Shown here: in pieces, positions 25,308 through 32,276 of the stretch
How the letters are laid out: every line of letters begins with the position of its first letter
How positions within the stretch are numbered: the stretch's first letter is position 1
Made by a program: the position numbers and the translations under genes
The notes under the pieces: model-generated
Database searches by the model: none
What the model was told of the DNA's origin: nothing
Seen by the model: the letters and a program-made list of their open reading frames with translations, nothing else
Assembly (NCBI GenBank): GCA_900540255.1
Contig: UQFE01000025.1
Span: 1 to 32,276 of the forward strand
Source: an uncultured Clostridium sp.
GTDB taxonomy: Bacteria > Bacillota > Clostridia > Clostridiales > Clostridiaceae
Direction of reading: 5' to 3'
DNA: 32,276 bases

Positions 25308-25780
25308 TATAAACACCCCCCATAGATAGCTTTTTTATAATGTTTTTTCTGACTTTCCCATTGAACAATAAATAAATCAGAATGTTTTTCCATCATCTTA
25401 CCGGCAACTGTTGGCATATTAGCTCTTCCAAATGTCTCAATGAATATAAACTTCTTTCTAAAAATAATTGATAATAGATAAAATGGATATGCTACCATAG
25501 TACCTGTAGTTATTACGAAATCTGGCCTTTCCTTTATCCAAATTTTTATTGCTAAAATGGAATTATATAACATTTTAAATAACATCATTTTATCTTTTAA
25601 ATCTGTTTGTTTCATTAAATATTGTGCATCTGCTTCAAAATTAGTTCTTTCTGTAACAAGAAACCCATCATATTTATCTACTAATATCTTTAATTTCTGT
25701 AGCTGCTCCCAGTGTCCACCTGATGATGATACTAAACAAAGCTTAGGTGTTTTCTTATCTCTTTTATTAATATCTTTCAT
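25304..25780 (-). CDS. Alg14-like glycosyltransferase subunit (PssD/Cps14F type)
   Basis: This 158-aa N-terminal half of a split GT-B enzyme has the LVSSSGGHWEQLQ loop at about residues 15-27, the FVITTGTMVAYPFYLLSII helix and a FIETFGRANMPTVAGKMM segment. Alg14-type subunits recruit the Alg13-type catalytic partner to the membrane. The gene overlaps the Alg13-like gene by 4 nt. ATG 25780 is preceded by AAAGGGA. It probably adds the second sugar of the capsule repeat unit, after the priming transferase. Confidence 0.9.
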   Translation of the reverse strand: MKDINKRDKKTPKLCLVSSSGGHWEQLQKLKILVDKYDGFLVTERTNFEADAQYLMKQTDLKDKMMLFKMLYNSILAIKIWIKERPDFVITTGTMVAYPFYLLSIIFRKKFIFIETFGRANMPTVAGKMMEKHSDLFIVQWESQKKHYKKAIYGGCLY

Positions 25781-25884
25781 AATTTTATCCCTTTAAATCA
25801 TTGGAAATAAACAATAAATTAGTTTCATTTTAACAACACAACTAAAATGTTAGAAAATTAACTGTACTATTATTATTTATCTAA

Positions 25885-26862
25885 TTATTTCAATTTCCAA
25901 TCAATAAACTTTTTAATCCCTTCTTTAAATGTAGTTTTAGGATTATATCCTATAGCATCCTTAGAATGATTTATATCAGCACAAGTTCTATTAACATCAC
26001 CTGGTTGCATTGGTAACCTATTTATCTTAGCTTTCTTTCCTAAAACCTCTTCTATAGTTTCAACCATTTCCATTAAAGAAACAGTTTTATCTCCACCAAT
26101 ATTAAATATTTCAAATACCTTCTTATCAGTATTCACATAATTAATACTTCCAATTATTCCAGTAACAATATCCTCAACGAAAGTGTAATCCCTAGAAGTA
26201 GTTCCATCACCATAGAAAGGTATCTCCTTATCTTCTAATATTAAAGATGTAAACTTATTAATTGCTAAATCTGGACGTTGTCTTGGTCCATATACTGTAA
26301 AAAATCTTAAACAAGCTATGTTCATATCAAATAAATGGTGATATGTATGACATAAAAGTTCACCACTTTTCTTTGTAGCTGCATATGGTGATATTGGATT
26401 ATCTACTCTATCAACTTCTGAAAATGGAACTTTTTCATTATTTCCATATACTGATGAACTTGAAGCAAATACAAATTGTTTAACCCCTGTTTCTCTACAT
26501 CTTTCTAAAAGATTAACTGTTCCAGTTATGTTTACATCATAATATAATGAAGGATCTTCTATTGAAGGTCTAACACCAGCCATAGCTGCTAGATGCATTA
26601 TTGAATCTATTTTATTAGAAAATACTTCTCTTAAGAATTCCTTATCTCTAATATCACCTTCAAAAACTTTATAGTTATCTAAAGATATATTATTATCAAT
26701 ACAAGTTTTCTTAACTTCTTCTACATTTTTTCTCTTTATTTCTGGATCATAATAATTGTTAAAGTTATCTATAACTAATACTTTATTTCCTTCCTTTAAT
26801 AATCGCTCTGATAAATGCGAACCTATAAATCCTGCTCCACCTGTAACTAATATTGTTCTCAT
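25885..26862 (-). CDS. UDP-glucuronate 4-epimerase (SDR family)
   Basis: The 325-aa protein is an extended short-chain dehydrogenase. It has the NAD-binding GGAGFIGSHL, the AAMAGVRPSIEDP block typical of CapI/LspL-type uronate epimerases, SSSSVYGN with the catalytic Ser, YAATKKSGE (Tyr-X3-Lys) and FFTVYGPRQRPDLAI. It converts UDP-GlcA into UDP-GalA. The UDP-glucose 6-dehydrogenase that makes UDP-GlcA is encoded immediately upstream, 15 nt away, so the pair supplies one or both uronic acids to the capsule. A less likely alternative is an epimerase for another UDP-sugar. Confidence 0.9.
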   Translation of the reverse strand: MRTILVTGGAGFIGSHLSERLLKEGNKVLVIDNFNNYYDPEIKRKNVEEVKKTCIDNNISLDNYKVFEGDIRDKEFLREVFSNKIDSIMHLAAMAGVRPSIEDPSLYYDVNITGTVNLLERCRETGVKQFVFASSSSVYGNNEKVPFSEVDRVDNPISPYAATKKSGELLCHTYHHLFDMNIACLRFFTVYGPRQRPDLAINKFTSLILEDKEIPFYGDGTTSRDYTFVEDIVTGIIGSINYVNTDKKVFEIFNIGGDKTVSLMEMVETIEEVLGKKAKINRLPMQPGDVNRTCADINHSKDAIGYNPKTTFKEGIKKFIDWKLK

Positions 26863-26877
26863 ATTATTAACTCCTAA

Positions 26878-28044
26878 CTAATCTCTATTAAATAAATCTC
26901 TAGTATACACTTTATCTTCTACATCAAATAATTCTTTTGATAATCTATTCGATACAATAACATCAGATATTTCTTTAAATTCATTTAAATCCATAACAAC
27001 TTTTGAATTAAAGAAAGTTTCTTCCTTAAGCACCGGTTCATAAACAACAACTTCAATTCCCTTAGCCTTAATTCTCTTCATTATTCCTTGAATAGAAGAT
27101 GCTCTAAAATTATCAGAATCAGTTTTCATAGTTAATCTATAAATACCAACTACCTTTGGATTTTTCTTAATAATTTGCTCCGCAATAAAATCTTTTCTAG
27201 TTCTATTAGCTTCAACTATTGCTCCAATAATTTCATTAGGAACATCTTCATAATTAGCTCTTAATTGCTTAGTATCCTTAGGTAAACAATATCCACCATA
27301 TCCAAATGAAGGATTATTATAATGAGTTCCTATTCTAGGATCAAGTCCTACACCTTCAATAATTTGCTTAGTATTTAATCCCTTCATTTCAGCATAAGTA
27401 TCTAATTCATTAAAATAAGCAACTCTTAATGCTAAATATGTATTAGAAAAAAGCTTAACTGCTTCTGCTTCAGTACTATCTGTAAATAATACTGGGATAT
27501 CTTCTTTAATAGCTCCTTCTTTTAAAAGATTAGCGAACTTTTCTGCTCTTTCACTTTGTTCACCAACAATTATTCTTGAAGGATGAAGGTTATCATATAA
27601 AGCCTTTCCTTCCCTTAAAAACTCTGGAGAGAAAATTATATTATCAGTTTCAAACATTTCCTTAACTTTCTTTGTATATCCAACTGGAACTGTTGATTTT
27701 ATTACCATTGTTGCTTCTGGATTAATAGATAATACATTTGCAATTACAGCTTCAACACTTCTTGTATTAAAATAGTTCATTTCTGGATCGTAATTAGTTG
27801 GTGTTGAAATAATAACAAATTGTGCATCCTTATATGCTTTATAAGTATCTGTAGTTGCTATTAAATTTAATTCTTTATTTGTTAAATAATCTTCTATTTC
27901 TTTATCAACAATAGGTGACACCCTATCATTAATCATGTCTACTTTTTCTTGAATTATATCTACTGCAACTACTTCATTGTTTTGAGCTAATAAAATTGCA
28001 TTAGATAACCCCACATATCCTGTACCCGCTACTGCTATTTTCAT
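26878..28044 (-). CDS. ugd: UDP-glucose 6-dehydrogenase
   Basis: The enzyme (388 aa, short form) oxidises UDP-glucose to UDP-glucuronate with two NAD. The N-terminal Rossmann domain has [14 protein letters not shown], the middle has [15 protein letters not shown] and [18 protein letters not shown], and the nucleophilic Cys lies in [15 protein letters not shown] at about 250-264. The C-terminal UDP-binding domain is shortened as in HasB/Ugd types. Ribosome binding site AAGGGGAA precedes ATG 28044. It starts a second block of the capsule operon, following a 14-bp A/T hairpin. Confidence 0.95.
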   Translation of the reverse strand: MKIAVAGTGYVGLSNAILLAQNNEVVAVDIIQEKVDMINDRVSPIVDKEIEDYLTNKELNLIATTDTYKAYKDAQFVIISTPTNYDPEMNYFNTRSVEAVIANVLSINPEATMVIKSTVPVGYTKKVKEMFETDNIIFSPEFLREGKALYDNLHPSRIIVGEQSERAEKFANLLKEGAIKEDIPVLFTDSTEAEAVKLFSNTYLALRVAYFNELDTYAEMKGLNTKQIIEGVGLDPRIGTHYNNPSFGYGGYCLPKDTKQLRANYEDVPNEIIGAIVEANRTRKDFIAEQIIKKNPKVVGIYRLTMKTDSDNFRASSIQGIMKRIKAKGIEVVVYEPVLKEETFFNSKVVMDLNEFKEISDVIVSNRLSKELFDVEDKVYTRDLFNRD

Positions 28045-28113
28045 TTTTTAAATTCCCCTTCACAAAAAAATTATATACATTAAATTTATTATTCTTCATC
28101 CATCCTAGAGACT

Positions 28114-28144
28114 AAAAAATATAAAATAAAATTTTATATTTTTT
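28114..28144. terminator. 14-bp A/T-only hairpin inside the capsule operon
   Basis: AAAAAATATAAAAT (28114-28127) and ATTTTATATTTTTT (28131-28144) pair perfectly over 3 loop bases, between the priming transferase and ugd genes. It has a T6 run on the outgoing arm in both directions. All-A/T stems terminate poorly, so it may attenuate, tune or protect the transcript rather than end it. Confidence 0.45.
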
Positions 28145-28168
28145 AACCTTTAAGAATTGAAGTTCCCA

Positions 28169-28813
28169 CTAATGTGCATTTTTATCCCCAAATAATACAA
28201 ATACCGTCTTAAATATTAACTTAATATCAATCCAAATATTTCTTTCATCAACATACTTAACATCTAGCTTCATCCAATCCTCAAAATCAATATTGTTTCT
28301 TCCACTAACTTGCCAATAACAAGTTAATCCAGGACGTACACTTAATCTTTTAAACATCCAATTATCAAACTGTTCAACTTCCTTAGGCAAACTTGGTCTT
28401 GGCCCTACTAAACTCATATCTCCTTTTAGAACATTCCAAAGCTGTGGAAGTTCATCAATAGAAGTTTTTCTAATAAACTTTCCAACCTTAGTAATTCTAG
28501 GATCATCTTTAATTTTAAACATAGGACCTGACATTTCATTTTGATCTTCTAAATTTCCTTTAAGTTCTTCTGCATTTACAACCATAGATCTAAATTTATA
28601 CATTTCAAATAGTTCACCATTTTTTCCAACTCTTTTTTGTGAAAAAAATATCGGTCCCTTAGAAGTAACTTTAACTGCACAAGCAACAATAGCTATTATT
28701 GGACTCAATAAAATTAATCCTAATCCAGCACCTATAATATCAATTATCCTTTTACAAATTTCATAAACTCTAAGATTTTGTTTATTTTCAAACTTTAATT
28801 CCATCCCTTCCAC
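28169..28813 (-). CDS. Initiating sugar-phosphate transferase (polyisoprenyl-phosphate hexose-1-P transferase)
   Basis: The 214-aa enzyme is the short monotopic form: a single reentrant membrane helix (IIDIIGAGLGLILLSPIIAI, about 23-42) is followed by the catalytic domain. This carries FFSQKRVGKNGELFEMYKFR, a KFRSM block, the DELPQLWNVLKGDMSLVGPR block and the GLTCYWQVSGRNN block. It loads the first sugar-1-phosphate on undecaprenyl phosphate and so starts capsule assembly. The GTG at 28813 has GGGGAA 7 nt before it and is preferred; an ATG at 28804 is also possible. Confidence 0.92.
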   Translation of the reverse strand: MEGMELKFENKQNLRVYEICKRIIDIIGAGLGLILLSPIIAIVACAVKVTSKGPIFFSQKRVGKNGELFEMYKFRSMVVNAEELKGNLEDQNEMSGPMFKIKDDPRITKVGKFIRKTSIDELPQLWNVLKGDMSLVGPRPSLPKEVEQFDNWMFKRLSVRPGLTCYWQVSGRNNIDFEDWMKLDVKYVDERNIWIDIKLIFKTVFVLFGDKNAH

Positions 28814-28872
28814 TTTAATTCCCCATTTCTATATACAAATTTAATCCATTCACATACAGTTATTAAAAAATA

Positions 28873-29526
28873 TTATTCTTCTCCATAATAGTAATAATAT
28901 TTATTTTTACTATTATCAACTGCATGAAGAACTGTTCCAATAATATTTGCATTTATCTTTTTTAAAGTATTCACTGTGTCATGAACCTCCTCTTTTTTAG
29001 TAACTCCAGCTCTAACAACAATAATCGTTCCATCAACTTTTGCTGATAATATTTGTGCATCAGCAACTACTTGTACTGGTGGAGTATCTAAAATTATATA
29101 ATCAAAATGCTCCTTCATTTCTTCTAAAAATGCACTCATTGCTTTTGACCCTAACATTTCAGCTGGATTTGGAGGTACCTTTCCTGCTGTTATAATACTT
29201 AAATTTTTGTTATACATATGAGCTACATCCATAACCTTTTTTCTTTGAAGTAATATATCTGCAATTCCATATGTATTAGTAACTCTAAAATTTTTATGCA
29301 TTGAGGGCTTTCTCATATCACAATCAACTAATAAAACTCTTGATTCACCTTCTGCTAAAGTTAATGCTAAGTTTCCAGAAGTAGTTGATTTTCCTTCCCC
29401 TGGATTAGAACTTGTTATTACTATAGTTTTATATTCTTTATCAAAAGAAGAATATTGAATATTAGTTTTTAAACTTCTATAAGCTTCCGCTGCTATAGAT
29501 TTTGGATTTTTTTGAACTATAAACAT
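28873..29526 (-). CDS. BY-kinase (CpsD/CapB-type tyrosine autokinase)
   Basis: The 217-aa product is a cytoplasmic P-loop tyrosine kinase. It has Walker A SSNPGEGKST, Walker A' LLVDCDMRKP, Walker B YIILDTPP and a C-terminal tyrosine cluster YYYYYGEE for autophosphorylation. ATG 29526 is preferred (GGGGGAAAACA upstream); translation from the earlier in-frame codon at 29553 would overlap the preceding gene. The gene follows the second Wzz gene, whose stop overlaps its ribosome binding region. It works with the Wzz-type activator to control polymer length. No PHP-type phosphatase (CpsB) is encoded in the window. Confidence 0.93.
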   Translation of the reverse strand: MFIVQKNPKSIAAEAYRSLKTNIQYSSFDKEYKTIVITSSNPGEGKSTTSGNLALTLAEGESRVLLVDCDMRKPSMHKNFRVTNTYGIADILLQRKKVMDVAHMYNKNLSIITAGKVPPNPAEMLGSKAMSAFLEEMKEHFDYIILDTPPVQVVADAQILSAKVDGTIIVVRAGVTKKEEVHDTVNTLKKINANIIGTVLHAVDNSKNKYYYYYGEE

Positions 29527-29536
29527 TGTTTTCCCC

Positions 29537-30223
29537 CTATAATATATCAACATCTGGAATTACTCCAAGTACTGGTATATCTAATTCCTTTTCAAGCTGT
29601 TCTTTATTTTTATATGTATTATCTAAGTATTCTAATAAGAAAACTAAGCCAAGACTTACCATTAAGCCTAATAAAAATGCTATTGCAATATTCATTTTTT
29701 TATTTGGACTTACTGGATTTTCTGGAAATTCAACTTCTTCAATTACTCTTACATTTCCATTAGGAACTAACTCTTTAGATGTAATAATAAATTGTTCTGT
29801 TACATTTTTTAATACATCAACTGCTTCTTGTTGATTTTTACTTTTATATTTAATTTGAAGAATTTGAGTATCTGTAACTGGAGTTACAGTTAATGCTCCA
29901 ACAACTTTACTTGGTTCTAATTCATAATTTAAAGAATTTATTGCCCTTCCAACTAAATCTTTTGTTTTTATAGCTTGAGCATAAGTTTGTAATAATTTTT
30001 GATACATTTGAATATCATTTGTATTATATACTGTATCTTCACTTTCTTCTTTACCAATAAACAACTTAGTACTTGTTTCATATACTGGCTTAATTACAAA
30101 AAAGCTTAAAATACCTGATATTAAAGTAGCACTTAAAGTAATTGCTACAATCATTATCCAACGCTTTTTTATTGCTTCAAAAACTTCCGACAAACTAATT
30201 ACTTGTTCTTCCATTTCATTCAT
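29537..30223 (-). CDS. Wzz/CpsC-type chain-length determinant and kinase activator (second of two)
   Basis: The 228-aa protein has two transmembrane helices, at about residues 22-44 (IMIVAITLSATLISGILSFF) and 174-198. Between them is the extracytoplasmic Wzz domain (YETSTKLFIGK, QMYQKLLQTYAQAIKT, DTQILQIKYKSKN) with the pre-TM2 proline block FPENPVSPNKKMNIA. The cytoplasmic tail (TYKNKEQLEKELDIPVLGVIP) would activate the BY-kinase encoded next. It is a paralogue of the gene at 30291-30980. The ATG has a spaced AAGGAG-type site upstream. Confidence 0.92.
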   Translation of the reverse strand: MNEMEEQVISLSEVFEAIKKRWIMIVAITLSATLISGILSFFVIKPVYETSTKLFIGKEESEDTVYNTNDIQMYQKLLQTYAQAIKTKDLVGRAINSLNYELEPSKVVGALTVTPVTDTQILQIKYKSKNQQEAVDVLKNVTEQFIITSKELVPNGNVRVIEEVEFPENPVSPNKKMNIAIAFLLGLMVSLGLVFLLEYLDNTYKNKEQLEKELDIPVLGVIPDVDIL

Positions 30224-30290
30224 TAAATATACACTCCTTTTTAATGATAAGTAATTTAATAACTATTTAATTATTTTTATCACATATTTA

Positions 30291-30980
30291 TTAATCAATT
30301 TTAGGAATAACTCCTATAACAGTTAAGCCTATTTCCTCTTCTAAGGATTTTTGATTTTTATATGTGTTATTTAAATACATTACTCCTATTATTCCACCTA
30401 TTCCTACTATTAATCCTAATATTAACCCCAATCCAATAATTGTTAATTTTTTATTCATTAACTGATTTAAATTAACATGAACTTGCTCTAAAATTGTTAT
30501 ATTAACATTTGGATATAATTCTTTAGAATAACTAATTAAATTTTCTGTTATAGAATACAATAAATCATAACTTTGCTGTGGATTTAAACTTTTATACTTT
30601 ATTTCAATAATTTGAGTATTTGCAATTGGATTAACAGTTAAGTTTTCCATCAATAAGTCATAATTTATATTTTTATATTTATCTTGTAAATAATTCATTT
30701 TAGAGCCTTTTATTGATTCATTAATAAGTTTTTTACTTTTTATAACTTCAGAATAAGTAGTAATTAATCTTTGATATAAATTAATTTCTTCATTATTATA
30801 AGTTTCTGTTATATTTTTAAACTTTTGTTTACCAATAAATATTTTTACATTAGCTTCATATTCTTTATTTATAAAAAATATATTATAAATACTTGAAATT
30901 AATAAAAAAGACAAAACAATTAAGACAATATTCTTCCATTTATCTTTTATTCCGCCTAAAACTTCTGAAATATTCTTCAT
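30291..30980 (-). CDS. Wzz/CpsC-type chain-length determinant (first of two)
   Basis: At 229 aa it has the same architecture as its downstream paralogue: TM1 at about 17-35 (IVLIVLSFLLISSIYNIFF), an extracytoplasmic Wzz domain (YEANVKIFIGKQKF, NLYQRLITTYSEVI, NTQIIEIKYKSLNPQQ) and TM2 near 178-202. The tail TYKNQKSLEEEIGLTVIGVIPK again resembles the kinase-activating segment. It lacks the proline-rich FPENPVSPN motif before TM2. It is the first gene of the capsule operon, 48 nt or so downstream of the inferred start. GGGGTGG lies 12 nt before the ATG, a long spacing. Confidence 0.9.
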   Translation of the reverse strand: MKNISEVLGGIKDKWKNIVLIVLSFLLISSIYNIFFINKEYEANVKIFIGKQKFKNITETYNNEEINLYQRLITTYSEVIKSKKLINESIKGSKMNYLQDKYKNINYDLLMENLTVNPIANTQIIEIKYKSLNPQQSYDLLYSITENLISYSKELYPNVNITILEQVHVNLNQLMNKKLTIIGLGLILGLIVGIGGIIGVMYLNNTYKNQKSLEEEIGLTVIGVIPKID

Positions 30981-31034
30981 TTATATTTATATCCACCCCA
31001 TAATTCTTTCTTTTTTTCTCTCCTTCGCATTGAA

Positions 31035-31043
31035 ATTATATCA
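31035..31043 (-). promoter_or_regulatory. Extended -10 promoter of the capsule operon
   Basis: On the minus strand TGATATAAT is a perfect extended -10 (TGNTATAAT). The region 17 nt upstream is a T-run without a -35 match, as is usual for extended -10 promoters. Transcription would start near 31028, about 48 nt before the first Wzz-type gene. Confidence 0.6.
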
Positions 31044-31455
31044 TAAAAATTATAAAAAAAAAATCTTATTAATTTGCCAAAATTCTTTTTAATAATTTCA
31101 TTACTTAGTATCTTTTAGTATTATATTTGTTTAATTTAACTTTATTGTTATTATATTACTTTTTTCTTTTTATATATATTCTTTTTTTAATATTAATTAT
31201 TCTTTTTTTAAAAATTTAATTTATAATTGTCGTAATTTGAAAAAAATTTTTTTTAAAATTTATATTCTATATCTTATAACTTATATTAAGTAAACCATTT
31301 CCTGTAATATATTTTATAAATTTCTTTAATTTAAAATAAATTAATTATATTCTTAAATTTATATATAAATTATATATTAAAAATAAATTATAATTTTAAA
31401 TTATTTTGTAGATATTTATTGTATAAATATTATGTAATTTTTACAATAGATGCAG

Positions 31456-31461
31456 TATAAT
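31456..31461 (+). promoter_or_regulatory. Candidate -10 box of the sigma-factor gene
   Basis: TATAAT lies about 55 nt before the start codon. No good -35 stands at 16-18 nt (TTTACA at 31440 is only 10 nt away). A TATAAT at 31498-31503 is too near the ribosome binding site. The promoter assignment is tentative. Confidence 0.35.
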
Positions 31462-31469
31462 GAATGTAT

Positions 31470-31487
31470 GTTCAGGAACATAAGTTC
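31470..31487. promoter_or_regulatory. GTTC/GAAC half-site cluster upstream of the sigma-factor gene
   Basis: GTTC (31470-31473), GAAC (31476-31479) and GTTC (31484-31487) form two overlapping inverted pairs just behind the candidate -10 box. It may be an operator; chance is not excluded at this length. Confidence 0.3.
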
Positions 31488-31515
31488 TTTAAACTGATAT
31501 AATGGGGTGATAACT

Positions 31516-32115
31516 TTGAATTATTGTAAAAACAAAACTTATTTTAAACAAGAAAGTTTACTAGAAATCTTACAAAATGCTAAAATGAATGACTCTAAAT
31601 CTATGCTTTACTTAATAAACAAATACAAACCTCTTATCTTAAAATATTCAACTTCTTATATACTAAAAAATTATGAAAAAAATGATTTAATACAAATTGG
31701 AAGTATTGCAGTTATTAAAGCAACTCAAAAATATGACATTAGTCATGGTGAAAACTATATTGATTGTTATATAATAAATTCAATAAAAAACTCTTACAGA
31801 AATCTTGCCCGTACACAAATTAAATACTCAAGCGAATCAAGCCTTAATATTACTTTAGATGAACATGATGATATAGAATCATTATTAAAGGATGATTATA
31901 ATTTAGAAAATGACATAATTAAAAATATGCAACATTTAGAATTAAAAAACATTTTAAACTCTCTTACTGATGATGAATTTAATCTTATAAAAGTTTCGTA
32001 CTTAACTCCCAATTTAACACTTTATAAATATTGTACAGAAAACAATTTAAACTATCATAAAAAAAGAAGACAATTACTCTCCCTGCTATCAAAAATTAAA
32101 ACTAAGCTTCTTTAA
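31516..32115 (+). CDS. Small sigma-70-family RNA polymerase sigma factor
   Basis: TTG 31516 is chosen as start, with GGGGTGA 5 nt upstream; the GTG at 31507 overlaps that site. The product has 199 aa. Region 2 is recognisable at about 35-85 (LINKYKPLILKYSTSYIL, DLIQIGSIAVIKATQKYD, then IDCYIINSIKNSYRN). An acidic linker follows. Region 4 is at about 145-195 (LNSLTDDEFNLIKVSYL, YKYCTENNLNYHKKRRQLL) with a helix-turn-helix pattern. Domain 3 and region 1.1 are missing. The size is that of ECF or group 5 (TcdR/UviA-like) factors; which group is open. It is transcribed divergently from the capsule operon and ends with its own terminator, so it may regulate the capsule or respond to a separate signal. 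Confidence 0.8.
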   Translation: MNYCKNKTYFKQESLLEILQNAKMNDSKSMLYLINKYKPLILKYSTSYILKNYEKNDLIQIGSIAVIKATQKYDISHGENYIDCYIINSIKNSYRNLARTQIKYSSESSLNITLDEHDDIESLLKDDYNLENDIIKNMQHLELKNILNSLTDDEFNLIKVSYLTPNLTLYKYCTENNLNYHKKRRQLLSLLSKIKTKLL

Positions 32116-32146
32116 TTAAATAATTTTACTTATAATTTTTACAAAT

Positions 32147-32195
32147 AAAAATATCTATATTAATAAATTCTTTTCTTATTAATATAGATATTTTT
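32147..32195. terminator. Strong hairpin terminator after the sigma-factor gene
   Basis: A perfect 20-bp stem (32147-32166 with 32176-32195) has a 9-nt loop and an outgoing T-run. The opposite arm starts with A-runs, so it can also act on transcripts coming from the right. Confidence 0.88.
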
Positions 32196-32199
32196 TATT

Positions 32200-32276
32200 T
32201 AATCCTTAAACTGGTGCTATCGCACTAAAACTTTTATACACAATATATTGTTTTAAAAAATAAAAATCAACATAAT
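32200..32276. other. Right end of window, no gene recognised
   Basis: The 77 bases hold only a short TGGTGC/GCACTA hairpin (32211-32226, one G-T pair) that could belong to a following feature. There is no start codon with a ribosome binding site. Confidence 0.4.

Larger units (their letters stand above)
30981..31506. other. Non-coding region of about 90% A+T between the capsule operon and the sigma-factor gene
   Basis: By hand count about 43 of the 420 bases 31021-31440 are G or C. There are many A and T tracts, including a TTTGAAAAAAATTTTTTTT block near 31236-31255, suggesting intrinsic curvature. No gene, tRNA or known riboswitch was recognised. It contains the capsule promoter at 31035-31043 and the likely leader of the sigma-factor gene. 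Confidence 0.8.

Noticed and set aside
29512..29834. Plus-strand reading frames opposite the Wzz gene
   Set aside because: They are antisense shadows of a well-supported gene, with low-complexity hydrophobic translation and no ribosome binding site.
31440..31461. TTTACA/TATAAT as a complete promoter of the sigma-factor gene
   Set aside because: The spacing is only 10 nt, too short for sigma-A.
32211..32226. Short hairpin at the right end as a terminator or RNA gene
   Set aside because: Only six pairs with one G-T, no T-run and the context is cut by the window edge.

Overview
The window is low-GC Firmicute DNA of a clostridial kind. It has about 27% GC by eye, A/T-rich codons, strong GGAGG-type ribosome binding sites, frequent TTG starts and rho-independent hairpins. 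Gene families and order fit Clostridium sensu stricto, possibly C. perfringens or a relative; the species is an inference. Almost every gene lies on the minus strand, so the layout below follows falling coordinates where operons are described.

Region 1 (1-4750): the N-terminal 1544 codons of a very large secreted, multidomain metalloprotease (HEVQH zinc site), ending in PEKPEVK repeats that run off the window edge. It has its own sigma-A-type promoter. Region 2 (4754-6190) is debris: a Uma2-type nuclease fragment, a frameshifted Rpn/PD-(D/E)XK transposase-nuclease and the first 20 codons or so of a fructokinase.

Region 3 (6230-12089) is a sucrose/fructo-oligosaccharide locus. A sugar-binding lipoprotein, two ABC permeases, an intracellular GH32 beta-fructosidase and the broken fructokinase form one minus-strand operon. 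A divergent LacI-type repressor starts at a TTG. The operon promoter has a near-consensus sigma-A core, a cre-like site and a perfect 20-bp palindromic operator. No ABC ATPase is encoded here.

Region 4 (12111-14250) is a small accessory boundary: a truncated yifB/comM, an intact RAYT (Y1/HUH transposase), a 5' remnant of an IS1182-type transposase, and GC-rich palindromic repeats that sit exactly at gene breakpoints here and again in the fructokinase at 6.1 kb. I regard this as the most unusual signal in the window.

Region 5 (14223-31043) is a Wzx/Wzy-type capsular polysaccharide operon on the minus strand. It runs from two tandem Wzz-type chain-length proteins and a BY-kinase, through an initiating sugar-phosphate transferase, UDP-glucose dehydrogenase, UDP-glucuronate 4-epimerase, an Alg14/Alg13-type split glycosyltransferase, a rare beta-propeller/GT2 fusion, an EpsG-type polymerase, GT2, GT4 and a GlfT-like GT2, to a dead acyltransferase, UDP-galactopyranose mutase, a flippase and a final truncated gene. 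The predicted product contains uronic acid (GlcA and/or GalA) and galactofuranose.

Region 6 (30981-32276): a leader of about 90% A+T separates the capsule operon from a divergent small sigma-70-family factor, which ends in a 20-bp-stem terminator. The sigma factor is a candidate local regulator of the capsule.
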